Assembly: GCA_964609625.1 (NCBI GenBank)
Contig: CAZSRS010000001.1
Location: forward strand, 248,001-312,000
DNA length: 64,000 bases
Source of the DNA: G963674665 sp964609625
GTDB lineage: Bacteria; Desulfobacterota; Desulfovibrionia; Desulfovibrionales; Desulfovibrionaceae
Direction of reading: 5' to 3'
Part shown: positions 35,011 through 43,537 of the stretch, in pieces
How positions within the stretch are numbered: the stretch's first letter is position 1
Layout: each line of letters opens with the position of its first letter
The notes under the pieces: model-generated
What the model was told of the DNA's origin: nothing
What the model saw: the letters and a program-made list of their open reading frames with translations, nothing else
Database searches by the model: none
Translations under genes and position numbers: made by a program

Positions 35011-35262
35011 ATGAGCACGGAATGGACCAAACACGATGACTCCACATTCTACATCACCCTGGGGGGGGTTCTCAACGTGGCCGTCATCTTCGACCGAATG
35101 GGTGTTCCTGGCTGGAAAGTGCAGGTTGGGGCACGCTCCCTGCGTGACAAGATCGCCAAGAAGGAAGACGCTCAAAAAGTGGCCCTGGCATATGCCAAAC
35201 GAATCCTCGCCCAGTGCGTCAAGGACCTGGATACCATCCTCGAGGAGCCTCCTGCCGCGTAA
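35011..35262 (+). CDS. Small hypothetical protein
   Basis: 83 residues, ATG 35011 with GGAG nearby. It begins MSTEWTKHDDSTFYITLGG and has a helical C-terminal half (KKEDAQKVALAYAKRILAQ). There is no signal peptide or membrane segment. I do not recognise a family. It lies 33 bases after the SPOR gene and 23 before the HEAT-repeat gene, in an apparent operon, and its codon use matches the neighbours, so it is probably real. Confidence 0.7.
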   Translation: MSTEWTKHDDSTFYITLGGVLNVAVIFDRMGVPGWKVQVGARSLRDKIAKKEDAQKVALAYAKRILAQCVKDLDTILEEPPAA

Positions 35263-35285
35263 CAACAAGTGACAACGGACATCGC

Positions 35286-37451
35286 ATGCGCCCTTTCATT
35301 CTTACCGTCTTCCTTCTGATCGCCCTCGCCGGTCGCATCCAGGCAGAGCAACCCGGCGCTTCCCTTGTCCCGGGCGTTGAAAATCCATCTTCATCCGAAC
35401 CAGCGGCAGCCCCCCTCGATGCCGCGTTCATCCCCCCTCGTGAGGTCAACGCCACTGACTCAGGAACACTCCTGATAGCGCGGGACGCCAACGCCACACT
35501 TTCTCCCGTTACTGACCACCCCGCGCCCCAAGACCCGCCCCCGTCTCCGGAAGATCCACTCCTGATCTCCCTTGTGGAAAAACTCTCGAGCACACACTGG
35601 ATGGAGCGCGTACAGGCAGCGACCGCCCTCGCCGACCTGGGAGCAGCCGCCGCACCTGCCGCCCTGCCCCTGGCCCAGGCCACCACCGACGCGGACCCTT
35701 TGGTCAGGGGCGCCGCGGCCCGCGCCTTGGGCGCCATCGGCCCCCAGGCTGCCGGCGCGGCTCCCAAGCTCGCCCGCCTGCTCTTTGACGACGATCCTGA
35801 ACTCAGGGCACTGGCGGCAACGGCCCTGGCCAAGATCGGTCCAGCAGCCCATGAAACGGCCAACGCTCTGATTCTTGCCCTGGGTGACGCCTCTCCGCTC
35901 ACGCGCATCAACGCGGCCCAAGCCCTGGGAGCAGTCCAGGCCCCCGCGGATCTCGCGGTCCCAGCCCTGGTCCAGCTCTTCAAGGACCCCCAGGCCAAGG
36001 TCCGTCGGGCAGCGGCCGCGGCCCTGGGGGCCTATGGCACCGACGCAAGGGAGGCAGTGCTCGATCTTCTCCAACTTTTACAAGATCCGGACGAATTCGT
36101 GCGACTGGCCGCTTCCTTCTCCCTTGGCTCCACCGGGGAGACCGGCATCCAGGCCCTTGTCAGCACCCTGGACTCCCCAGACCGCGCCCAGCAACAGAGT
36201 GCGGCAGCGGCTCTGCGGCGCATCGGCGCACCTGCCGTGCACCTGCTCCTCGACGAAGTCGGACGGGAACCCACTGCAAGACGGGTCCAGGCCATTTACG
36301 CCCTCGGCCATCTCGGCCCGGAAGCCGCGCCTGCCATCCCCCTGCTGGTGGAGCTGCTTGGGGCGCCGGAAAACGACGTGGCCAACGCGGCCACCGTGGC
36401 CCTCGGCATGATTGGCTCTCCGGCCGTGCCTAACCTGGTGGGGGCGTTGGACAATCCCCGACAGGACATCCGCCTCTTCGCCACTTACGCCCTTGGCGCC
36501 ATAGGCGCCCCTGCCGTGCCTGCCCTGGAAAAGGCCCTGCACGACCATGACCCCTCCATCCGCGAACAAGCAGCCATCGCCCTCGGCAAGGTCGGGGAAA
36601 GAGCGGCCCAGGCAGTGCCCGCCCTGATCAAGGCCCTCGCAGACCCAGTGGCCACCGTGCGCATGAACGTGACCGACGCCCTGGGCGAAATCGGCAACGG
36701 TGCGAAGGAGGCGGTCCCCGCCCTTTCCGAGGCACTGCGGGATCAGGATGACTTTGTCCGGACCATGGCAGCCTACTCCCTGGGTAAGATCGGCAAACCC
36801 GGTGCCAAGGCGCTCATCGATACTTTGAACGATCCGGCGCCGAACATGCGCGAGATCGCGGCAGTGGCTCTGGGAATGATCGGTCCTGAAATCGGCGACC
36901 ACGCCGCCGAAGCCGTTCCCGCCCTGGTCAAGGCCCTGGAAGACCCGGACCCGGGCGTCAGGAGAAGCGCAGCCACCGCATTGGGCTACATTGGTCCGGC
37001 AGCGGAGCCCGCGGTTTCGGACCTGGCACGCCTCATGTATTCCAGCAGGGACGAAGACCTCAGACTCCTTTCGGCCTACGCCCTGGCCAAGGCGGGAGCC
37101 GGCGGCAGCGATACCCTGCTTTCCGCCCGCCAGGCCCCGGACCCGATCATCAGAGGCATGGTGGCCAGTGCCCTGGGCTCGTCTCCGGCCAATGCGCACG
37201 TGTTCGTACCGGCACTGATCCTGTCCCTGGAGGACCCCGACGACAATGTCAGGCTCAAGGCCGTCACCGCCCTGGGCATGCTCGGCCCGACGGCACGGGA
37301 AGCGAGCCCGGCGCTGATCCGCCTCCTGGAGCACGGAGGGGCTGTCGCGGAGGCCGCCGCGCTGGCCCTCACGCGCATCAACCCCGACATCCAGCTTCCC
37401 GTGGGAGTCAATGAAAATCCGCCCCGCAAAGGCGAACAAAAAGGGCAGTAG
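35286..37451 (+). CDS. Secreted HEAT-repeat protein
   Basis: 721 residues from ATG 35286. A signal peptide (MRPFILTVFLLIALAGRIQA) is followed by a variable 75-residue region, then about 15 or more PBS-lyase-type HEAT repeats. Each is ~30-37 residues with the pattern A..ALG.IG..A...VP.L...L.D....VR, for example ATALGYIGPAAEPAVSDLAR. These form a helical solenoid used for protein binding. Bilin lyase activity is not implied. It is probably periplasmic. It is the last gene of the 32595-37451 run. Confidence 0.88.
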   Translation: MRPFILTVFLLIALAGRIQAEQPGASLVPGVENPSSSEPAAAPLDAAFIPPREVNATDSGTLLIARDANATLSPVTDHPAPQDPPPSPEDPLLISLVEKLSSTHWMERVQAATALADLGAAAAPAALPLAQATTDADPLVRGAAARALGAIGPQAAGAAPKLARLLFDDDPELRALAATALAKIGPAAHETANALILALGDASPLTRINAAQALGAVQAPADLAVPALVQLFKDPQAKVRRAAAAALGAYGTDAREAVLDLLQLLQDPDEFVRLAASFSLGSTGETGIQALVSTLDSPDRAQQQSAAAALRRIGAPAVHLLLDEVGREPTARRVQAIYALGHLGPEAAPAIPLLVELLGAPENDVANAATVALGMIGSPAVPNLVGALDNPRQDIRLFATYALGAIGAPAVPALEKALHDHDPSIREQAAIALGKVGERAAQAVPALIKALADPVATVRMNVTDALGEIGNGAKEAVPALSEALRDQDDFVRTMAAYSLGKIGKPGAKALIDTLNDPAPNMREIAAVALGMIGPEIGDHAAEAVPALVKALEDPDPGVRRSAATALGYIGPAAEPAVSDLARLMYSSRDEDLRLLSAYALAKAGAGGSDTLLSARQAPDPIIRGMVASALGSSPANAHVFVPALILSLEDPDDNVRLKAVTALGMLGPTAREASPALIRLLEHGGAVAEAAALALTRINPDIQLPVGVNENPPRKGEQKGQ

Positions 37452-37486
37452 TTACCCGGACACGATCGACGCGGGGCGGGCCCGTC

Positions 37487-37762
37487 TCATTTCCGACGGC
37501 GCAACCTGTTGTCCAGCCAGGCCGCCCCCACCACCAAGACGATGACCACCAGCCACTCCAGGGCCAGCGTGGAGAAATCCACCCGCATGGCAATGCCCGG
37601 ACTGTCCGGGTTTTTCGTGGTGAAGAGAAACCCATGGCCGTAAGGCAGTTCCGTGCTCAGGCCAGGGCCGCGGGTATAGACCACCCACGGGGGGAAGAGC
37701 ATGGTGAGCAGAAGAAGTACCGCTCCGAGGAGCACAAATAACCAGATTCTCCTGTTGCGCAT
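37487..37762 (-). CDS. Small membrane protein of unknown function
   Basis: 91 residues from ATG 37762, chosen because GGAGAAGGTG sits directly upstream. Two hydrophobic segments: WLFVLLGAVLLLLTMLF at the N-terminus and ALEWLVVIVLVVGAAWL near the C-terminus, with a ~35-residue loop between them and a basic tail (DNRLRRRK). I do not recognise a family. It converges with the HEAT-repeat gene. Confidence 0.7.
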   Translation of the reverse strand: MRNRRIWLFVLLGAVLLLLTMLFPPWVVYTRGPGLSTELPYGHGFLFTTKNPDSPGIAMRVDFSTLALEWLVVIVLVVGAAWLDNRLRRRK

Positions 37763-38219
37763 CACCTTCTCCACGCGCGCCTCACTTTGGCAATCCGCAG
37801 ACAGGCCTCGAGGCGCACATCCCGTGCGTGCGGAGTGAATCGTCCGCCGGGAAGCCGCCCCCCTCGGATCCCCTGTTCCTGCATCCATCGCCCTTTTGCC
37901 GGGCATTGAAACACCTCAACCAGGACCATGCACCACCGTGCCGTACATAAACACGGCCGGCGTCACCCCCCCATACTGCATTCATGCGTGGCAGATGCGT
38001 TCACACCACGATGCGTGCCCCTCAAGCCCGGAGGCTCGAAGCGCCGCGACGGGCCTCATCCCCAATGTCTGCGCTTCCCTCATCATCCACTGTTTTGGGT
38101 GAAACTGGAAGACCTTGACATGGCAGTCGGCCACGGGCAATACCCTGAAAAAATCTCTACCCGGCTCCGGCCCCGCTTGCAAGAGAATGCCGGAACCCTC
38201 CAGGCAACCACACCCAGAC
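37763..38219. promoter_or_regulatory. Divergent intergenic region with candidate promoter
   Basis: 457 bases with no gene I can support. At 38115-38143 a perfect TTGACA is followed after 17 bases by CAATAC, a moderate promoter for the HD-domain gene on the plus strand. The rest has no recognisable repeat or terminator. Confidence 0.4.
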
Positions 38220-38798
38220 ATGCCCACGACACCCACCATGCCGCAGTTCGACCCCTTTGCCCTTATCGCCGAGCACATCCCTCCAGGCAGCCCCCTGTTC
38301 GCGATATATCTCCCGCACGTGAGCATGGTGGCGGCCAAGGCCGTAAACGCCGGCAAACGCTTGGGCCTTTCCGACGGAAGTCTCAAAACAATACAGGACG
38401 CGGCCCTGCTGCACGATATCGGCATCATCCATACGAGAGAACCCAAGCTGCATTGCCATGGCAACCTGCCTTACATCCACCACGGCGTGGAAGGACGCAG
38501 GATGCTCGAACGCCGCGGTCTTTTCGGTCTGGCCCGAGTGGCCGAATGCCATGTGGGTGCCGGCATCGCCAGGGAGGAAATCGAGGCCCAGGGTCTGGGA
38601 CTGCCCCGCCGCGACATGCTTCCCGAAACCATCGAGGAAAAGCTCGTCTGCTGGGCCGACAAGTTTTTCTCGAAAAACACCGACCGGCTCTGGGACGAAC
38701 TGAGCTTCGAGAATGCGGCCGAAAGAATCGCCCGCCATGGAGAAGCCTCCCTGCGGCGGTTCATGGAACTGCATGCGATCTGTACCAGAACCCCTTGA
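38220..38798 (+). CDS. HD-domain (HDIG) metal-dependent phosphohydrolase
   Basis: 192 residues from ATG 38220. The HD motif is ALLHDIGIIHTR, with a preceding helix carrying LPHVSMVAAKAVNAG and downstream ECHVGAGIAREEIE supplying further His ligands. It is a short single-domain member, similar to stand-alone HDIG proteins acting on nucleotides or phosphoesters. The substrate is unknown. The methyltransferase gene follows after 23 bases and is likely co-transcribed. Confidence 0.85.
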   Translation: MPTTPTMPQFDPFALIAEHIPPGSPLFAIYLPHVSMVAAKAVNAGKRLGLSDGSLKTIQDAALLHDIGIIHTREPKLHCHGNLPYIHHGVEGRRMLERRGLFGLARVAECHVGAGIAREEIEAQGLGLPRRDMLPETIEEKLVCWADKFFSKNTDRLWDELSFENAAERIARHGEASLRRFMELHAICTRTP

Positions 38799-38821
38799 AC
38801 CCTTACCTCCCCGGATACGCC

Positions 38822-39508
38822 ATGCAACGCTTTGATGAACTCCTGAAACACGTGGACCGGATGCCTGCCGGACGCATCTATCGCACCATCTATGACGAAG
38901 AACTCAACCCCGTTGTTCGTGGCCATGAAATCATCGCTCCCTGGGAATTGGAAGACTTTCACAAGATTGATTTCCGAAGCAGGACCGTCATTGACGTGGG
39001 CTGCAACTTCGGCTGGTTCTGCATGCAGGCACGCCGTGCCGGCGCGTCGCACGTCCTGGGTGTGGATCACGACGACCTTGCCCTGGACGGGGCACGCCTG
39101 CTGCAAGCCGCGTTTGGCCTCGATGGGCTGGATTTCGAACGCCTGGACCTCGAGGCCAGACCCTCGCCCTTGCGGGACCGCAGGTTCGACATCGCCATGC
39201 TCCTGGATTTCATCGGCTGGTCCTATCTGGTCCAGGGACTGGTCCCGGCGCTTCTGGACCTTTTCGAATCCCTCTCTAACCGCGAGTTGGTGCTGTCCAT
39301 CCGCCCCATCTACCTGGTGCGCGAGGACTTGCATTCCAGCGAGGAGCATCTGGCCAAGTTCTACCCCCGGCACTGCATCCGCGACGGTTCCTTCCACCTT
39401 CTCCAATACGTGCGGGAGCGCTTCGCTCCTCGCTGGAACATGGAAGCACTCTCGGACCTGGCAGTCGGCTACCGTAAAAACAAACGCTATGTCCGCTTCT
39501 ATCGCTGA
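38822..39508 (+). CDS. Class I SAM-dependent methyltransferase
   Basis: 228 residues from ATG 38822. The SAM-binding motif I is VIDVGCNFGWFCMQA, motif II is VLGVDHDDLALDGA and the post-II acidic strand is FDIAMLLDFIGW. The substrate is unknown. The N-terminal EIIAPWELEDFHKIDF resembles CmoB-like and DUF1698 methyltransferases, but the similarity is too weak to name it. It pairs with the HD gene upstream and converges with cheB. Confidence 0.82.
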   Translation: MQRFDELLKHVDRMPAGRIYRTIYDEELNPVVRGHEIIAPWELEDFHKIDFRSRTVIDVGCNFGWFCMQARRAGASHVLGVDHDDLALDGARLLQAAFGLDGLDFERLDLEARPSPLRDRRFDIAMLLDFIGWSYLVQGLVPALLDLFESLSNRELVLSIRPIYLVREDLHSSEEHLAKFYPRHCIRDGSFHLLQYVRERFAPRWNMEALSDLAVGYRKNKRYVRFYR

Positions 39509-39576
39509 ATATCTGGAGATTCCCTGCTACCACCAAGAACTGCCGAGAGCAGCAGGGCAGGGAAAGACGGAGGGAA

Positions 39577-40644
39577 TCAGGAACAGGCCCGCACCACGGA
39601 TGGAGCCAGGTTTTGCAGGGGCAACACCTTGTGCACCCCGCCCAGCTTCACCGCCTCCTGCGGCATGCCGTAGACCACGCAACTGGCTTCGTCCTGCGCC
39701 AGGGTGTAGGCCCCGGCATCGAACATCTCCTTCATGCCCAGGGCACCGTCGTCACCCATGCCGGTCATGATCACTCCCACGGCGTTGCGCCCCGCATAGC
39801 GTGCGGCCGAGCGGAACAGCACATCCACCGAGGGGCGGTGCCGCCTGACCAGCGGGCCATCCTTGACTTCCACAAAATAGCGGGCGCCGCTACGCTTGAG
39901 CAGCATGTGCATGTTGCCGGGAGCGATGAGGGCCTGCCCTCGCAGGATGGAATCGTTGTCCCTCGCTTCCTTCACCGTGATACGGCAAAGGGAGTTCAAC
40001 CGCTGGGCAAAGGCCGCGGTGAAGCGCTCGGGCATGTGCTGCACGATGGCGACGCCGGGGCAATCCTGTGGCAAGGACTCGAGAAAAATCCGCAGGGCTT
40101 CTGTTCCTCCGGTGGACGCCCCCACCACCACGACCTTTTCAGTGGTCTGGATCATGGCCCGGGTGGGAGGGCCCTCCGGGATCACGGCATCGGCGGAGAG
40201 CTTGGGTTCAACCTTGATGCTGCTCGTGACCAGTTTCTTGACCTGGGCCTTGGCCGCGGCCTTGACCGCATCGCAGATGCGAATCCTGGACTCCTCCAGG
40301 AACTGCCTGGTGCCGACCTTGGGTTTGGTGATGATCTCCACGGCCCCGTACTCCAGGGCCTTGAGGGTCGTCTCTGCGCCTTCCTCGGTAAGGGTGGAGC
40401 AGATGACCACCGGAATTGGATGCTGCGACATCAGCTTCTTGAGGAACGTGATCCCGTCCATGCGGGGCATTTCCACATCCAGCGTGATGACGTCCGGCAC
40501 CACCTCTTCCAGACGTTTCGCCGCCACAAAGGGATCGGAGGCCGTACCCACGACTTCTATCTGTGGATCTGAATTGAGGATCTCCAACATGGTCTGCCGC
40601 ACCATGGCGGAATCGTCCACGACAAGCACCTTGATCTTTGGCAT
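39577..40644 (-). CDS. cheB: Chemotaxis protein-glutamate methylesterase/deamidase
   Basis: 355 residues from ATG 40644; an in-frame start 27 bases upstream is less likely. The receiver domain (1-120) has Asp10, Asp11, the phosphoacceptor Asp56 (LDVEMPRMDG) and Thr/Lys switch positions (ICSTLTEEG, ITKPKVG). The C-terminal esterase has VGASTGGTEALR, IVQHMPERFT and TGMGDDGALGM, giving the Ser-His-Asp triad. It removes methyl groups from receptors. It is the last gene of the chemotaxis run; no cheR methyltransferase is present in the window. Confidence 0.96.
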   Translation of the reverse strand: MPKIKVLVVDDSAMVRQTMLEILNSDPQIEVVGTASDPFVAAKRLEEVVPDVITLDVEMPRMDGITFLKKLMSQHPIPVVICSTLTEEGAETTLKALEYGAVEIITKPKVGTRQFLEESRIRICDAVKAAAKAQVKKLVTSSIKVEPKLSADAVIPEGPPTRAMIQTTEKVVVVGASTGGTEALRIFLESLPQDCPGVAIVQHMPERFTAAFAQRLNSLCRITVKEARDNDSILRGQALIAPGNMHMLLKRSGARYFVEVKDGPLVRRHRPSVDVLFRSAARYAGRNAVGVIMTGMGDDGALGMKEMFDAGAYTLAQDEASCVVYGMPQEAVKLGGVHKVLPLQNLAPSVVRACS

Positions 40645-40834
40645 TCCACATACCCTGAGGATATATTGCAATGATCCGCGTTACACAAATTTTCTGAACA
40701 TCAAGCCCTGTCGCCCAGTGCTCCAAAGGTATGGAACACTACTTTCCCATGGAGTGCAATGATAATCATCGGGTAATACATTCCTTGTAACAAGGAAGCG
40801 GCCTTGGTTCGCACATCGGGCAAGCCTCGGGCGA

Positions 40835-42952
40835 TCAGTTCCTGATTCTCCCCCCCACAACGGCTTGCACCAACTGCGGTACATCCAGGATCAAGGCCAG
40901 GGAGCCGTCCCCCTTGATGGTGGCTCCGGATATTCCTTCGACATCCTTATAAATTTTTCCAAGGCTCTTGATCACCGTCTGATGCTCGCCGATGACATGA
41001 TCCACGACGATGCCCACGCGCATGCCGCCCACGTTGGTAACCACTATCTGCTCGATATCGGGGGGGGTGCCCGGCACCTCGAAGCTCTCCCGCAAGCGGA
41101 TGTACGGCACGATCTCCCCGCGCAAGTTCACGATCTGCTCCTCGGTGTTGTGCAGCTTCGAGCTGATGAGTTCCACACATTCCTCCACGATGGACAGTGG
41201 CAGGACGTAGAACTCGTTTTCCACCTGGATCTGGAGGCCCTCGATGATGGCCAGGGTCAGGGGAAGCTTGATGGTGATGGTGGTGCCCAGGCCCTTGTCG
41301 CTCTTGATGCTCACGGACCCGCGTAATTCATCGATGCTGCGCTTGACCACATCCATGCCCACGCCCCGACCCGAGACATTGGTGATCTTTTCCGCGGTGG
41401 AAAAACCAGGCATGAAGATCAAGGCGAGGGTCTCGTTCTTGCTCAGTTCCACGTCGGGCGACACGAGACCGCGCTCGACGGCCTTGGCCCTGATCACGTC
41501 CACGTCCATGCCCTTGCCGTCGTCCTGGATCTGGATGATAACCTCGCCGCCGGAGTGCTCCGCCGCGAGCAGAATGGTGCCGGAAGGTTCCTTGCCTTCC
41601 GCCCTGCGCGCTTGCGGCGATTCGATGCCGTGATCGATGCTGTTGCGCAGGAGGTGCACCAGAGGGTCGTTGAGCCGCTCGATGACGGTCTTGTCCAACT
41701 CGGTCTCCGCCCCTCTGGTCTGAAGTTCGATGGTCTTGCCCATTTCCGCGGAAAGATCGCGCACCAGACGACGGAATTTGCTGAACGTCGTGCCAATGGG
41801 CAGCATGCGGATACTCAGGGTAGAGTCGCGCAATTCGTCGCTGAGGCGTTCGAGTTCCTCAGCCAGGACAAGGAGTTGCGCATCCTGGCGTCTGGTGACC
41901 ATCTGGCTGATCTGGGCCTGGACGATGACCAGCTCACCCACCAAGTCCACGAGATAGTCGAGCTTGTCCGCTGCCACGCGAATGCTGGAGGCCTGTTCCT
42001 GGGGCTTGCGCTGGGTCGAACGCTCCTCGCGGATCTTTCGGATGGTCTGCTGTTCCTGCAAGGCGGAGATGACGCTTTCCTCGCTGACCTTGCCGGTCTC
42101 CGCGAGCAGGCTGCCGATGCGCTTGCGCTCATCGAGGATGGTCCTGAGGTCTTCTGGCGTGATGTCGCCACGATCCACGAGAATCTCCCCGAGCTTTTTG
42201 TAGTCTTCGGGTTCTTCCAGGCCGTCGCCCCGGTCAATGACGCGGACTTGCAGGTCGCATTCGTCCTCGGCAAAGACAAACACCTCGTGCACGACGTTTT
42301 GGTCGACATCGCTGCGCAGAATCACGTCCCACCAGACATGGCAGGTTTCGGGATCCAGTTCCTCCAGCGCAGGGATGTCCTCCAAATGCGGAAAACAATG
42401 CGCCATGCCCAGATCAGCAAGATCGTCGAGCAAGGCCAACGGATTGTTGCCGTAGTGGAAAAAGTCCTGATGCGGCCTGAAGCGGACACTGTAGGTGGTT
42501 TGCACTAAGGGAGGAGCACTCGCCTCCTGTGCACGTCGTTTCTCGATCACTGCTACTTCACGCAAGGATTGGGGAACCAGGTCACGCAGTCCTGTAGTGA
42601 GACGCACGGCCCTGGAGAGATCAGCCTCCTCGCCTTCCATCGCGCAGGAAAGAAGATAGGCGATATGATCCCTCGAGCCCAGGGTCAGGTCGAGCAATTC
42701 ACGGGTCACCTTGAGGGCGCCGTTACGCACGTGCTCGAAGACGCTTTCCACATCATGGGTAAAAGCGGCAATATCGTCGAACCCGAACATGGAGCCCGAG
42801 CCCTTGATGGTGTGCATGGCCCTGAAGACACGGTCGATGAGTTCCTGGTCCTCTGGATTGGCTTCCAGTTCAAGGAGCGCGGTCTCGAGTTCGCTCAACA
42901 GGTCGCTGGCTTCCTCGTAAAATGCCTGACGGTTCACGTTCTGCTGCGTCAT
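40835..42952 (-). CDS. cheA: Chemotaxis histidine kinase CheA
   Basis: 705 residues. The Hpt domain contains AMHTIKGSG with phosphoacceptor His47. The next region (about 150-260) is less conserved and takes the P2 position, and a charged stretch with RGDITPEDLRTILDERK precedes the dimerisation helix DKLDYLVDLVGELVI. The ATPase has LLRNSIDHGIE (N-box), QDDGKGMDVD and GRGVGMDVV. The C-terminus is a CheW-like domain. It phosphorylates CheY and CheB. It lies downstream of cheY and the MCP-like genes. Confidence 0.96.
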   Translation of the reverse strand: MTQQNVNRQAFYEEASDLLSELETALLELEANPEDQELIDRVFRAMHTIKGSGSMFGFDDIAAFTHDVESVFEHVRNGALKVTRELLDLTLGSRDHIAYLLSCAMEGEEADLSRAVRLTTGLRDLVPQSLREVAVIEKRRAQEASAPPLVQTTYSVRFRPHQDFFHYGNNPLALLDDLADLGMAHCFPHLEDIPALEELDPETCHVWWDVILRSDVDQNVVHEVFVFAEDECDLQVRVIDRGDGLEEPEDYKKLGEILVDRGDITPEDLRTILDERKRIGSLLAETGKVSEESVISALQEQQTIRKIREERSTQRKPQEQASSIRVAADKLDYLVDLVGELVIVQAQISQMVTRRQDAQLLVLAEELERLSDELRDSTLSIRMLPIGTTFSKFRRLVRDLSAEMGKTIELQTRGAETELDKTVIERLNDPLVHLLRNSIDHGIESPQARRAEGKEPSGTILLAAEHSGGEVIIQIQDDGKGMDVDVIRAKAVERGLVSPDVELSKNETLALIFMPGFSTAEKITNVSGRGVGMDVVKRSIDELRGSVSIKSDKGLGTTITIKLPLTLAIIEGLQIQVENEFYVLPLSIVEECVELISSKLHNTEEQIVNLRGEIVPYIRLRESFEVPGTPPDIEQIVVTNVGGMRVGIVVDHVIGEHQTVIKSLGKIYKDVEGISGATIKGDGSLALILDVPQLVQAVVGGRIRN

Positions 42953-43058
42953 GGCTGTCTCCCGCGGCCCCGCAAGGCCAGAACGCTCCGTAACCCTGCC
43001 CGATTCCCCCCGGTGTCTTCTTCCCTGTCACCACACGGAGCGAATGCATCCATCAGGA

Positions 43059-43421
43059 TTACCTGAGCACCTTCTGCACGATGGCCAACAATTGGTCCGG
43101 CTTGAACGGCTTGACGATCCAGCCGGTGGCACCCGCCGACTTGCCTTCCTGTTTCCTGGTGGCCTGGGATTCCGTGGTCAGCATGACGATGGGGATGAAT
43201 TTGTAGCTGGGATTGGCACGCACGTTCTTGATCAGCTCAATTCCGTCCATGTTCGGCATGTTCAAGTCAGTAACAATCATGTCGATCTTGCCCTTGAGCT
43301 TGCCCAGGGCATCCTTGCCGTCCACTGCCTCGACGACTCCATAGCCCGCGTTCTTGAGGGTGAAACTCACCATCTGACGCACGCTGGCAGAGTCATCCAC
43401 AGTCATAATGGTCTTGGACAT
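43059..43421 (-). CDS. cheY: Chemotaxis response regulator CheY
   Basis: 120 residues, a single receiver domain. The acidic pocket is Asp9/Asp10, the phosphoacceptor is Asp52 in TDLNMPNMDG, the Thr switch lies in VMLTTES and the conserved Lys in WIVKPFKP. It carries the CheA signal to the flagellar motor. It lies between cheA and the soluble MCP-like gene. Confidence 0.95.
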   Translation of the reverse strand: MSKTIMTVDDSASVRQMVSFTLKNAGYGVVEAVDGKDALGKLKGKIDMIVTDLNMPNMDGIELIKNVRANPSYKFIPIVMLTTESQATRKQEGKSAGATGWIVKPFKPDQLLAIVQKVLR

Positions 43422-43537
43422 GCACCCTCCTCACAATATGCCACGCTGTCCATCTCCCCCCCTGAACCGATCGAAAAAAGGAATTCTATACGACTCGCAG
43501 GCAAAGGGCAATCGCCCGGCAGCAGTGTCCTTACCAT

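Noticed and set aside
39509..39576. A terminator between the methyltransferase and cheB genes
   Set aside because: TTCCCTGC and GCAGGGAA can pair, but only around a 29-base loop and without a T-run.
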